Shown in pieces: positions 1-8,629 of a stretch of DNA of 9,457 nt. A model generated the notes under the pieces. The model saw only the letters and a list, made by a program, of their open reading frames with translations, did not search any database and was not told the DNA's origin. The position numbers and the translations under genes were made by a program. Location of the stretch: assembly GCA_020441605.1 (NCBI GenBank), contig JAGRLX010000023.1, positions 1 to 9,457 of the forward strand, read 5' to 3'. This DNA is from Alphaproteobacteria bacterium. GTDB taxonomy: Bacteria; Pseudomonadota; Alphaproteobacteria; Rhizobiales; Aestuariivirgaceae. Each line of letters opens with the position of its first letter. Position 1 is the first letter of the stretch.

Positions 1-718
1 TCAATCCCAGTCGCTTGAGATGCCCGAGCGTTTCGATCATGGTTCGCCCCGATGAGACAATGTCGTCAACAATGACCGGCGTCCTGCCGCGCGCTGATTC
101 GACATCGGGCAGACTAACCTCAACGTCCCGGTCGCCATGCCGAATCTTGTTCAGCACCTGGTGCGGCAAATTCGCTCGTTGGGCAATGTCCGATACCCAC
201 TGTTCGCTTTCGCTATCGGGACCAATGAGCAGCGCATCCATGACGTTGTCGCGGATCCACTGGGCAACGAGCGGTGCGGTTACCACTCGCGTCGCCGGTA
301 TGCGGTAGAGACTTGATAATTCCGGATTCCGGTGAAGGTGTGGATCAGCGGTCACCAACCAGTCAAAGCTCTCCTCGAGAAAGCGAGCAAACAGGGGCGC
401 GCTGATAGCTTCGCCGGCATGGAATCGCTTGTCCTGCCGCATGTAGGCGAGGTAGGGGGCGATGAGGCCGACGCGGCGCGCGCCGAATTCGCGGGCGGTG
501 GCCGCGGCAAAACGCAATGCCAAAGCCGCTTCATCCGGACGGTGAAGGCTGGCAACGAAGGCCACGCTTTCGCCATCAATGGCATTTTCAATGGTGACCA
601 GAGATTCGCCGTCAGGAAAACGACGCCAGTCCAGGCGGCCTGGCCGCGCTTGAACCAGAGGAGTGAGGCGCGCACCGAGTTCGTTTTGCTCCGGGAATGA
701 GAACAAGACACGGCTCAT
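1..718 (-). CDS. Ribose-phosphate pyrophosphokinase-like protein (PRPP synthetase paralogue), 3' end beyond window
   Basis: This is probably a ribose-phosphate diphosphokinase (ribose 5-phosphate + ATP to PRPP + AMP, cytoplasmic). 239 codons are visible and the frame is open at the left edge; the family is usually about 290-315 residues, so roughly the last 50-75 are missing. Visible landmarks are FPDGE (34-38), RQDKRF (94-99), the DPHLHR segment (125-130) where the family has its DLH motif, a K191-x-R193 loop, and the PRPP-binding loop VIVDDIVSSGRT (215-226). The spacing of the K-x-R loop and the sequence around it resemble the compact archaeal-type enzymes more than E. coli Prs, so I infer a specialised paralogue rather than the housekeeping gene. 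The ATG at 718 overlaps the stop of the upstream small membrane protein as ATGA, which fixes the start and indicates translational coupling. The family is clear; the substrate preference is not known. Confidence 0.88.
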   Translation of the reverse strand, partial: MSRVLFSFPEQNELGARLTPLVQARPGRLDWRRFPDGESLVTIENAIDGESVAFVASLHRPDEAALALRFAAATAREFGARRVGLIAPYLAYMRQDKRFHAGEAISAPLFARFLEESFDWLVTADPHLHRNPELSSLYRIPATRVVTAPLVAQWIRDNVMDALLIGPDSESEQWVSDIAQRANLPHQVLNKIRHGDRDVEVSLPDVESARGRTPVIVDDIVSSGRTMIETLGHLKRLGL

Positions 719-984
719 CGTGCGTCTCTCGGGGGCGACAAATGAAAGACCATGTTGTAGACCATGGCGAATCCGCCGCCGAGATACACACCCCACAGAA
801 CGCTTTCTACCAGACCGAGGAAGAAGGATCCAAGATCAATCCAAGTGAACGACGGGAGCAGAAGTTCCAGGAGATGGTGCATATGAATTCTTTCTGGAGC
901 CAGCAAGCCGAATGCGACACAGAGCAGATAGCTAAGAGTCGTGAAAATGGAAGTAGAGACGGTGGCTAGACGAATGTTCAGCAT
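715..984 (-). CDS. Small two-helix membrane protein, DUF5676-like
   Basis: This 89-residue protein has no known function. It has a hydrophobic helix at about residues 10-30, a short His-containing linker (HMHH, 34-37), and a second long glycine-rich hydrophobic stretch at about 50-80 with the pattern FFLGLVESVLWGVYLGG. It ends in a basic tail. Its size, two-helix layout and the central TWIDLGSFFLGL segment resemble the DUF5676 membrane family as I remember it; no search was possible. The ATG at 984 has GGAGAA a few bases upstream. The stop overlaps the next gene's start (ATGA at 715-718). It sits 47 bp after the nucleotide phosphorylase gene with no terminator visible, so it belongs to the same operon. 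A membrane peptide between two soluble nucleotide enzymes is odd; it may tether or regulate them, or serve the metal side of the locus. Confidence 0.7.
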   Translation of the reverse strand: MLNIRLATVSTSIFTTLSYLLCVAFGLLAPERIHMHHLLELLLPSFTWIDLGSFFLGLVESVLWGVYLGGGFAMVYNMVFHLSPPRDAR

Positions 985-1031
985 GTTCTTCTCCGCGCTT
1001 GTATAGGTGCCTGGATGCGCCAGGCAATCGC

Positions 1032-2543
1032 TTATGAGCTCTCGTTGATGGAAAGGATGTCGGGATTTGCCGTTGCATACTCAATAGCGTAATCCAGTTC
1101 CCCCGGGGTATCAGAGTAGATATGAAACAACGGCTCACCGATCTCGACGGAGTCCCCCAGTCGCAAGCGGAAGTCGATTCCCGCGCCTGCACTGGCTGGA
1201 GCCCCGGCGAGTTTGGCGACCTTGGCCAGACGACGGTTGTCGACGTCAGTCAGATAGCCAGTCCGAGCGGCATTGACTGGTTGGATATGCAGGCCCGGAA
1301 CGGGCTCCCTGAAGCCGCCTTGAGCCTCACAAATGGCGAGGAATTTTCGAAGTGCAGCGCCACTGTCGAGCAAGCTTTCAGCTTTGCTGCGACCAGAGCG
1401 GCCTCCATCTTGGCCAGCGATATCGAGCAGAACGCCGGCAAGATCCAATGCCCGCTCGCGCAGGTCCTGGGGGGCGTCACGCTTGTTGCGCAAGACGGCG
1501 AGCAAATCACGCGCTTCGAGAGTGGGACCGATTCCATAGCCCACCGGCTGCCGGCCGTCGCTTCGGTACACCGACAGAGCAAGCCCGACTTCTCTGGCAG
1601 TGCTCTCAAGGCGAGTTGTAAGCGCATCAGCGGCGACATCGGAGCGGACTTTTGCAGTGGGGCCCACGGGCATGTCAATGAGGACATGGCTGGAGCCTGC
1701 AGCAACCTTCTTGGATAGGACGCTTGCAACGAGTTGTCCGTCACTGTCGAAATCGAGGGGTCGTTCCACGCGAATCAGTACGTCATCAGCTGGACTGAGC
1801 CTCACGTTGCCACCCCACACGATACAGCCATTCTCACGCTCGACCACGCGTTGCATCGCGGCGAGATCGAGCGCGACGTGTGTCATGACTTCCATGGTAT
1901 CGGCTGTGCCAGCAGGTGAAGTAATAGCGCGCGATGAGGTTTTTGGGATGCGAAACCCTGCCGCTGCAACGATAGCGACCACGATGGGTGTGGTGCGATT
2001 GCCGGGCAAACCACCCACGCAGTGCTTGTCGAGCACCAGACCGCTTCCCCAGTCGATGCGTTGACCGACAGCGACCATTGCACGGGTCAGGCTGGTGGTT
2101 TCCTCACGGTTCAGACGATCGCCGGCACACGCGGTGACGAATGCGGCCAGTTCGATATCCGACAAGCGGTTGTCGACGGTATCGCGCATCAGTGCGAGAA
2201 AGTCTGCATCGCCCAACGTTTGTCCGAAGACTTTGGCTCTGAGCGCCTGTGCCGAAGCTGCAGGCTCAGGATGGCTGAATGTCGCCCACTCATCAGGGCC
2301 AGGATTCATTGCGATCCAGGCGGCCTCTGATAGCGAGGCGACATCCAGGGCCAGCCGATCATCAATGACGACGTTGAGTATGGCTACCAGTTCATGATCG
2401 GCTGTTCGAATGCGTATCCGCGTCAGGGAATTGAAGCCCTCTGCTCGGCATACCGCACAATCGCGATGCATGTACACGACAGCTTGCTGGTAGGTATCGA
2501 TACCGGCGCGCACAAGTCGCATTCTATTGTGTGATCCGTTCAT
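1032..2543 (-). CDS. Nucleotide phosphorylase of the AMP phosphorylase / thymidine phosphorylase family
   Basis: This 503-residue protein has an N-terminal extension (about 1-90), a helical and alpha/beta nucleoside phosphorylase core (about 95-430) and a C-terminal PYNP-type domain (about 430-500). Key motifs are DKHCVGGLPGNRTT (172-185) and KTSSRAITSPAGTADTME (201-218). These match the archaeal AMP phosphorylase and the bacterial 'putative thymidine phosphorylase' branch. They differ from E. coli DeoA, which has DKHSTGGVGD in the first motif. Archaeal members split nucleoside 5'-monophosphates with phosphate into base and ribose 1,5-bisphosphate; the bacterial branch is usually named thymidine phosphorylase by homology only. 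I chose the ATG at 2543 because it overlaps the stop of the upstream nuclease gene (ATGA, 2540-2543) and gives the family length of about 500. The frame stays open upstream to 2597 but without support for an earlier start. Confidence 0.9.
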   Translation of the reverse strand: MNGSHNRMRLVRAGIDTYQQAVVYMHRDCAVCRAEGFNSLTRIRIRTADHELVAILNVVIDDRLALDVASLSEAAWIAMNPGPDEWATFSHPEPAASAQALRAKVFGQTLGDADFLALMRDTVDNRLSDIELAAFVTACAGDRLNREETTSLTRAMVAVGQRIDWGSGLVLDKHCVGGLPGNRTTPIVVAIVAAAGFRIPKTSSRAITSPAGTADTMEVMTHVALDLAAMQRVVERENGCIVWGGNVRLSPADDVLIRVERPLDFDSDGQLVASVLSKKVAAGSSHVLIDMPVGPTAKVRSDVAADALTTRLESTAREVGLALSVYRSDGRQPVGYGIGPTLEARDLLAVLRNKRDAPQDLRERALDLAGVLLDIAGQDGGRSGRSKAESLLDSGAALRKFLAICEAQGGFREPVPGLHIQPVNAARTGYLTDVDNRRLAKVAKLAGAPASAGAGIDFRLRLGDSVEIGEPLFHIYSDTPGELDYAIEYATANPDILSINESS

Positions 2544-3928
2544 CGATGCGCGCCCAGATTGACCTGCTCCAGATACTCGGGCACACGGACGTTCCAACCG
2601 AGGTCATCTTCGATGCGCGTGCGCAACGCGTCCGACGCGTCGGGTTCACCGTGTGTTATGTAGGTGATGCTTGGAGGCTTTTCCCTGGCCCCATCCATCC
2701 ACGTCAGTATTTCATTCGCGTCGGCGTGACCCGAGAAGCTCCCCAACGTCACGACCTCGGCACGAACCGGAATTTCGCGACCAAACATTCGCAGGGAATC
2801 CGCGCCAGCGACCAGGGACGCGCCTCGAGTACCACCGGCCTGATAGCCGGAAAGCAGGATGGCATTGCGATGATCGGGGGCGAAGGCTTCCAGATGGTGG
2901 AGGATGCGGCCACCGCTCAGCATGCCGCTGGCCGAAAGTATGATCATCGGACCGTGCTGGAGGTTCAGCGCTTTTGACTCATCAACCGTGCGAACCATCG
3001 TGGCCAATTCGTACATGGCCTCGCATTCCGCTGCGCTGACATGGTGCTCGGCATGGTATTGGTGATACAGGTCGGTAGCCTTGATCGCCATCGGACTGTT
3101 CAAAAAGACGGGCACACGCGGTATTTCTCCGCGTTGACGCAAACGGGCGATATGCAGCATGACACCCTGCGACCGGCCGACGGCGAATGCTGGGATCAGA
3201 ATTACTCCGCCACGCGCAGCGACGCGCCGGATCACGGGTGCGAGTTCGGCTTCGGCATCCACCTTGGCATGCGTGCGATTGCCATAAGTTGATTCGCACA
3301 CCAACACGTCAGCGTGCCGCAAGGGCTGCGGTGGATTCATGAGCGGATCGTGTGTGCGTCCCAAGTCACCGCTGAAGTGGACAACCGTACCATCTAGTTT
3401 GAGGTTGATCTGCGCGGCACCCAGCAAGTGTCCCGCCGGGTCAAAGCGGGCGGTATGTCCATTGCCAAGATCTACTTCCTCACCGTACTCGTGGGTGACG
3501 AAATGCTTCAATGCCGCCTCCGCATCCTCCACGGTATACAGCGGTGTCGGATCCGCATGTCTCGAGTAGCCCTTCTTCTTCGCGTACCGGGCTTCTTCCT
3601 CCTGGAGATGCCCGCTGTCGAGTAGCAGCAGGCCGCAAAGGTCTTTTGTGGCCGGTGTGCAATGCACTTTTCCGCGGAATCCATTGCGTACCAGCGCCGG
3701 GATGTAGCCAGAGTGATCAAGGTGCGCATGGGTCAGGAGCAGCGTGTCTATGCTGTTCGGTGGTACCGGAAAGTCTGCACGGTTGCGTTCGCGTAGCTGT
3801 TTGTATCCCTGGAAGAGACCGCAGTCCACCATGATTCGCTGGCCGCTTGCGTCAATCAAGTAGCGCGAGCCGGTTACCGTGCCGGCTGCGCCAAGGAATC
3901 TGAGTGTCGCGTTGGATTCTTCTTTCAC
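2540..3928 (-). CDS. Beta-CASP metallo-beta-lactamase-fold ribonuclease (CPSF73/Ysh1-like)
   Basis: This 462-residue protein is probably an RNA endo- or exonuclease with two zinc ions. The metallo-beta-lactamase core carries THAHLDH (66-72), PAGHLLGAAQI (164-174, with metal ligand H167) and SGDLGR (186-191, D188). The beta-CASP part shows ESTYGNRTH (212-220), then SGHAD (399-403) and THGE (425-428), which supply the later conserved histidines. The length is typical of stand-alone bacterial COG1236 proteins. No KH domain or other fused domain is seen. Translation starts at a GTG (3926-3928) preceded by AGGAG about 8 bases upstream; no better ATG is near. The gene begins 69 bp after copA on the same strand, with no obvious terminator between, and overlaps the phosphorylase gene by ATGA. 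Family assignment is firm; the RNA target is unknown. Confidence 0.92.
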   Translation of the reverse strand: MKEESNATLRFLGAAGTVTGSRYLIDASGQRIMVDCGLFQGYKQLRERNRADFPVPPNSIDTLLLTHAHLDHSGYIPALVRNGFRGKVHCTPATKDLCGLLLLDSGHLQEEEARYAKKKGYSRHADPTPLYTVEDAEAALKHFVTHEYGEEVDLGNGHTARFDPAGHLLGAAQINLKLDGTVVHFSGDLGRTHDPLMNPPQPLRHADVLVCESTYGNRTHAKVDAEAELAPVIRRVAARGGVILIPAFAVGRSQGVMLHIARLRQRGEIPRVPVFLNSPMAIKATDLYHQYHAEHHVSAAECEAMYELATMVRTVDESKALNLQHGPMIILSASGMLSGGRILHHLEAFAPDHRNAILLSGYQAGGTRGASLVAGADSLRMFGREIPVRAEVVTLGSFSGHADANEILTWMDGAREKPPSITYITHGEPDASDALRTRIEDDLGWNVRVPEYLEQVNLGAHR

Positions 3929-3997
3929 GGCGTACTCCTGAATAGTCTTTTGATGCTGGTGGGCATGGCATGTGTACTACCGGGCGAGCACCACTCC

Positions 3998-6511
<2,514 letters not shown>

Positions 6512-6542
6512 GGGTGAAGTCCTTCTGACGATGAATGAATGA

Positions 6543-6573
6543 TGTGTGGGGTTTCCAACGATGGGAAGGTCAA
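6543..6573 (-). promoter_or_regulatory. CueR/MerR-type operator-promoter of copA
   Basis: On the minus strand, the -35 TTGACC (6568-6573) is followed by a 19-bp spacer holding an imperfect dyad, TTCCCATCGTTGGAA (6553-6567). The long 19-bp spacer with a central dyad is the hallmark of MerR-family activators such as CueR, and the half-site ACCTTCC matches known copper-sensor operators. The expected -10 (6543-6548) reads CACACA, which is poor. It lies 32 bp before the copA start and in the gap after the DUF4396 stop. Confidence 0.8.
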
Positions 6574-6588
6574 GTGGTTTTTTCGCCG

Positions 6589-7131
6589 TCAGTGGTGGCC
6601 ATGCTGTGCATGGATCACGGCGTGCCCCTTGCCTCTCTTGATGAGCCAGAGGTTGATTGGCAGCGCGACGGCAAAGGCGATAGCGAGCGCCACGGCGATG
6701 CTGGCCCAAAAGAACAAGTCGAGCGGTCCCGCAGCCATGGCGCCGGGAATGGCCATCATCACGGCGTTATCGACAATCTCCATGACGGACACAGAGACGA
6801 AGTCCGCGGCAACGGCAATGCCGAGCGCCCGCTTCAGCGGCATGCCTGAACGTATCAGCGGGATCATGGTGAGCGCGAAGCCTGTGATGAAGGCGAGCGT
6901 CACGGCGAGGCCCACCGTCTCCCACATGCCCCACCCGAGCGCCGTACCGATGACCATGCCGGCGATCTCGCCGATGGCACAACCGGTCATGCAGTGCAGC
7001 GTGGCCTGGAAGGCGAGTCGATTGAGCGACTGGCCCTGCTGTCCCCGATGTTCTTGGTGCGGATCATGCGCGGCCATTTCCGAACTCGGCAAGAAATGGC
7101 GGTGGTGCATGTGATGGTCGAATGTCGTCAT
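6589..7131 (-). CDS. DUF4396 membrane protein with His-rich termini
   Basis: This 180-residue inner-membrane protein has no established activity. The N-terminus is histidine-rich and soluble (His at 6, 7, 9, 10, 12, 22, 25, 28), and the C-terminus ends HAQHGHH. Between them are about four hydrophobic segments (roughly 48-67, 71-93, 103-127, 136-163). The segment [10 protein letters not shown] (46-55) has a histidine, two cysteines and a glutamate close together and is the signature I associate with DUF4396; a conserved D/E-containing helix (D110, E118, D121) follows. The start ATG at 7131 has a near-perfect AGGAGGA site. A MerR-type operator stands upstream, and copA follows 77 bp downstream on the same strand without a terminator. 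Metal-binding ends plus this context suggest copper binding or transport across the membrane, which is inference. Confidence 0.85.
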   Translation of the reverse strand: MTTFDHHMHHRHFLPSSEMAAHDPHQEHRGQQGQSLNRLAFQATLHCMTGCAIGEIAGMVIGTALGWGMWETVGLAVTLAFITGFALTMIPLIRSGMPLKRALGIAVAADFVSVSVMEIVDNAVMMAIPGAMAAGPLDLFFWASIAVALAIAFAVALPINLWLIKRGKGHAVIHAQHGHH

Positions 7132-7176
7132 ACTCGTTCCTCCTCTAGATCGCGTGGATCATTCCACTGGCGGAAG

Positions 7177-7207
7177 GGTGTCCGGCTTCCCACGATGGGA
7201 GGGTCAA
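7177..7207 (-). promoter_or_regulatory. CueR/MerR-type operator-promoter of the DUF4396 gene
   Basis: On the minus strand, TTGACC (7202-7207) is followed by a 19-bp spacer with a clean dyad, TCCCA-TCG-TGGGA (7188-7200). The -10 position (7177-7182) reads GACACC, a weak match. It lies 45 bp before the ATG at 7131. Spacing and half-sites match the other three copies in the window. Confidence 0.8.
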
Positions 7208-7227
7208 GAGGGATTCTTCGGTTTCTC

Positions 7228-7259
7228 AAAAAAGATCGCCCGGAGAGTTTCTCCGAGCG
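7228..7259 (-). terminator. Intrinsic terminator of the ceramidase-like gene
   Basis: On the minus strand, a 10-bp stem (7250-7259 with 7237-7246, one G-T pair) closes a 3-base loop and is followed by a run of six T (7228-7233). It lies about 70 bp after the stop of the ceramidase-like gene and just before the operator of the DUF4396 gene, insulating the two units. The rest of the 7260-7331 gap shows no gene. Confidence 0.85.
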
Positions 7260-7331
7260 ACTATTGGCTGGTGCGGGGCCGGCAAACGCATGCTGGCCGG
7301 CCGAATACCTCAAGCGGCTGATGTTGGAAGA

Positions 7332-8087
7332 TTATCGCCGCTTCGAACCGTGCCGGTCGATGGCGAACAATCCGAAGCCTACCGAGAGGGCATTGAAGCT
7401 ATGCCACAGGAAATGCGAGCCATAGGGCCATACACGGCAGAGTTCCTGGTCCGTCGTGCGGAAGACCAGTGCGATGGAAAACGCCGCGCCAGCCGCCACC
7501 AGCAGCCATGGAACGGGCTTGCCCAAGATCAGGCGCACCGCCGCGGCGATGCCGAAAGTGATGACGAAGCCGGGGAAATAGCTGGCCGAAGCGCCCAGGA
7601 CCGGAGCAAGTGAAGTAGTGATCAGCGGCGAGCTTGCTGCCAGTGCCATAGTGACAGCCCCGGCTAGCCACGGACCTAGCGCCAGGAACCGGCGGAGAGC
7701 AACAAAAAGGAAGGCGTAGAGAAAGATGGCAATCGGCGCGATGTCGGCGATAAGTGACCAGCGGTTCGCGAAGGTGTGGAACAGCAACGAGCCGACGCCA
7801 ATCGATGCGACGAGTGCTGCAACACCGAGCAACCCCGTGTCCCCCCGAGTGCGCCGATCCCCTTGGGCCACAATCGCCACGCCCGCAGCCAGGATGAAGA
7901 ACAGGTTGGTGAACGCGTTCAGGGGTTCACCCAGGAGGCCCGGCGCTACCCGCTCGCAATAGTGATCAAGCGGGTCCCACCAGCTTCCTGCCGTCATTCC
8001 TGCCATCGCCAACGCGGGTGTGGCGGACAGGAAGAGCGGAGGCGTGGCCAGAACGCTCCGCTTCAACATGGCTGCGGGAATTGACAT
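7332..8087 (-). CDS. Ceramidase-domain (CREST superfamily) membrane hydrolase
   Basis: This 251-residue integral membrane protein has about seven hydrophobic segments. An N-terminal one (about 12-28, ending ALA) could be a signal peptide or first helix. The alkaline-ceramidase pattern is complete: DHYCE (41-45), GEPLNAFTN (53-61), the SxxxH motif S100-LLF-H104, an aspartate in the next helix (ADIAP, D115), and the C-terminal HxxxH H225-FLW-H229. In this superfamily the three histidines bind zinc, with Ser and Asp at the active site, so the protein should be a zinc-dependent amide hydrolase on a lipid-like substrate. The true substrate is unknown; many bacteria carrying the family lack ceramides. 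The ATG at 8087 is preceded by AGGAGG. An earlier ATG at 8144 lies inside the operator and is rejected. A MerR-type operator precedes it and a strong terminator follows. Confidence 0.85.
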   Translation of the reverse strand: MSIPAAMLKRSVLATPPLFLSATPALAMAGMTAGSWWDPLDHYCERVAPGLLGEPLNAFTNLFFILAAGVAIVAQGDRRTRGDTGLLGVAALVASIGVGSLLFHTFANRWSLIADIAPIAIFLYAFLFVALRRFLALGPWLAGAVTMALAASSPLITTSLAPVLGASASYFPGFVITFGIAAAVRLILGKPVPWLLVAAGAAFSIALVFRTTDQELCRVWPYGSHFLWHSFNALSVGFGLFAIDRHGSKRR

Positions 8088-8113
8088 GGGTGCCTCCTTG
8101 GATTGCCGGCGCA

Positions 8114-8144
8114 CCCTTGCGGCTTCCAAAGCTGGCAAGGTCAA
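8114..8144 (-). promoter_or_regulatory. CueR/MerR-type operator-promoter of the ceramidase-like gene
   Basis: On the minus strand, TTGACC (8139-8144) is followed by a 19-bp spacer with an imperfect dyad, TTGCCAGCTTTGGAA (8124-8138). The -10 position (8114-8119) reads CAAGGG, which is very poor. It points away from the matching operator of the chaperone gene, and the two share a 13-bp perfect inverted repeat (8133-8145 and 8179-8191). Confidence 0.75.
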
Positions 8145-8179
8145 GAGGATTTTTTTGAAACAAGTTCAAGATTTCGCGC

Positions 8180-8210
8180 TTGACCTTGCCAACGTTGGAA
8201 ACCCTATCTC
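8180..8210 (+). promoter_or_regulatory. CueR/MerR-type operator-promoter of the copper chaperone gene
   Basis: On the plus strand, TTGACC (8180-8185) is followed by a 19-bp spacer with the dyad TTGCCAACGTTGGAA (8186-8200), whose centre CCAACGTTGG is a perfect palindrome. The -10 TATCTC (8205-8210) is the best of the four copies. It lies 41 bp before the chaperone ATG. The 8145-8179 stretch between the divergent promoters is AT-richer and holds nothing else recognisable. Confidence 0.85.
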
Positions 8211-8251
8211 GGCCACCAGGCAATCATGCCGACATGAAATGGAGAATTGAG

Positions 8252-8449
8252 ATGATCAAGTTGAGTATCCCCGACATGACCTGCAGCCATTGCGCCGGTA
8301 CTGTCACCAAAGCCATCAAGAGCGTGGACGCCGATGCCACCGTGACCGTCGACTACGGCACCAAGGTCGTAACGGTGGAAAGCTCCGCCGCCGCTACGAG
8401 CATATCCAGTGCGGTCGACGAGGCTGGATATCCGAATACCGTTAACTGA
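8252..8449 (+). CDS. copZ: Copper chaperone, single HMA domain (CopZ-like)
   Basis: This 65-residue cytoplasmic protein is one ferredoxin-like heavy-metal-associated domain. It starts with a beta strand (IKLSIP), then the Cu(I)-binding loop MTCSHC with cysteines at 11 and 14, the following helix (AGTVTKAIKSV), and the closing DEAGY segment near the C-terminus. It should carry Cu(I) and hand it to the HMA domains of CopA. The ATG at 8252 has GGAG seven bases upstream. The frame is open back to 8180, but that would start inside the promoter. It is the only clear plus-strand gene here, divergent from the ceramidase-like gene, with its own MerR-type promoter and a terminator about 110 bp downstream. 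The symbol is by function; copZ-like genes carry various names. Confidence 0.92.
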   Translation: MIKLSIPDMTCSHCAGTVTKAIKSVDADATVTVDYGTKVVTVESSAAATSISSAVDEAGYPNTVN

Positions 8450-8557
8450 GCCGCGAGGGCGCTCGGGTCGATCAGGCGCGGCGCCCTTCACCCATTGATC
8501 AATGGCTCACAAGAATATGGAGTGGATACGCTCTGCCCCCCATTATTTGGATCAGCT

Positions 8558-8583
8558 GAGGCTGAAGTTTTTCGGCCTCTTTT
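8558..8583 (+). terminator. Intrinsic terminator downstream of the copper chaperone gene
   Basis: A 9-bp stem (GAGGCTGAA at 8558-8566 with TTCGGCCTC at 8571-8579, one T-G pair) closes a GTTT loop and runs into TTTT (8580-8583). It is oriented for plus-strand transcription from the chaperone. A weaker GC-rich inverted repeat (AGGGCGC 8456-8462, GCGCCCT 8481-8487) lies nearer the stop codon and may add to 3' stability. Confidence 0.75.
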
Positions 8584-8629
8584 GCCAATGACGGGCTGGT
8601 TGCGCCACCGGTGTTGTGCAGTTAGATCG

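Noticed and set aside
1122..2064. Several plus-strand frames of 150-200 codons opposite the phosphorylase gene
   Set aside because: They overlap a gene with clear family motifs and show low-complexity composition typical of antisense shadows.
2544..2597. Upstream start for the phosphorylase at 2597
   Set aside because: It would add 18 Arg/Gly/Ser-rich residues inside the nuclease gene; the ATGA overlap at 2540-2543 and family length favour 2543.
6512..6709. Upstream extension of copA by 66 codons
   Set aside because: It would translate through the operator and the 3' end of the DUF4396 gene. The ATG at 6511 has a good Shine-Dalgarno site and begins just before the first HMA domain.
7260..7331. 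GC-rich stretch with GGCCGGC-like words after the ceramidase-like gene
   Set aside because: Short self-complementary words such as GCCGGC are expected by chance at this GC content and show no mobile-element ends or repeated pattern.
8088..8144. Upstream start for the ceramidase-like gene at 8144
   Set aside because: The codon lies within the -35 of the operator, so it could not be in the mRNA; AGGAGG supports the ATG at 8087.
8502..8591. 29-codon plus-strand frame in the 8450-8668 gap (starts MAHKNMEWIRS)
   Set aside because: It has no ribosome binding site, overlaps the intrinsic terminator at 8558-8583, and matches no family I recognise. It could be a gene remnant but cannot be supported.
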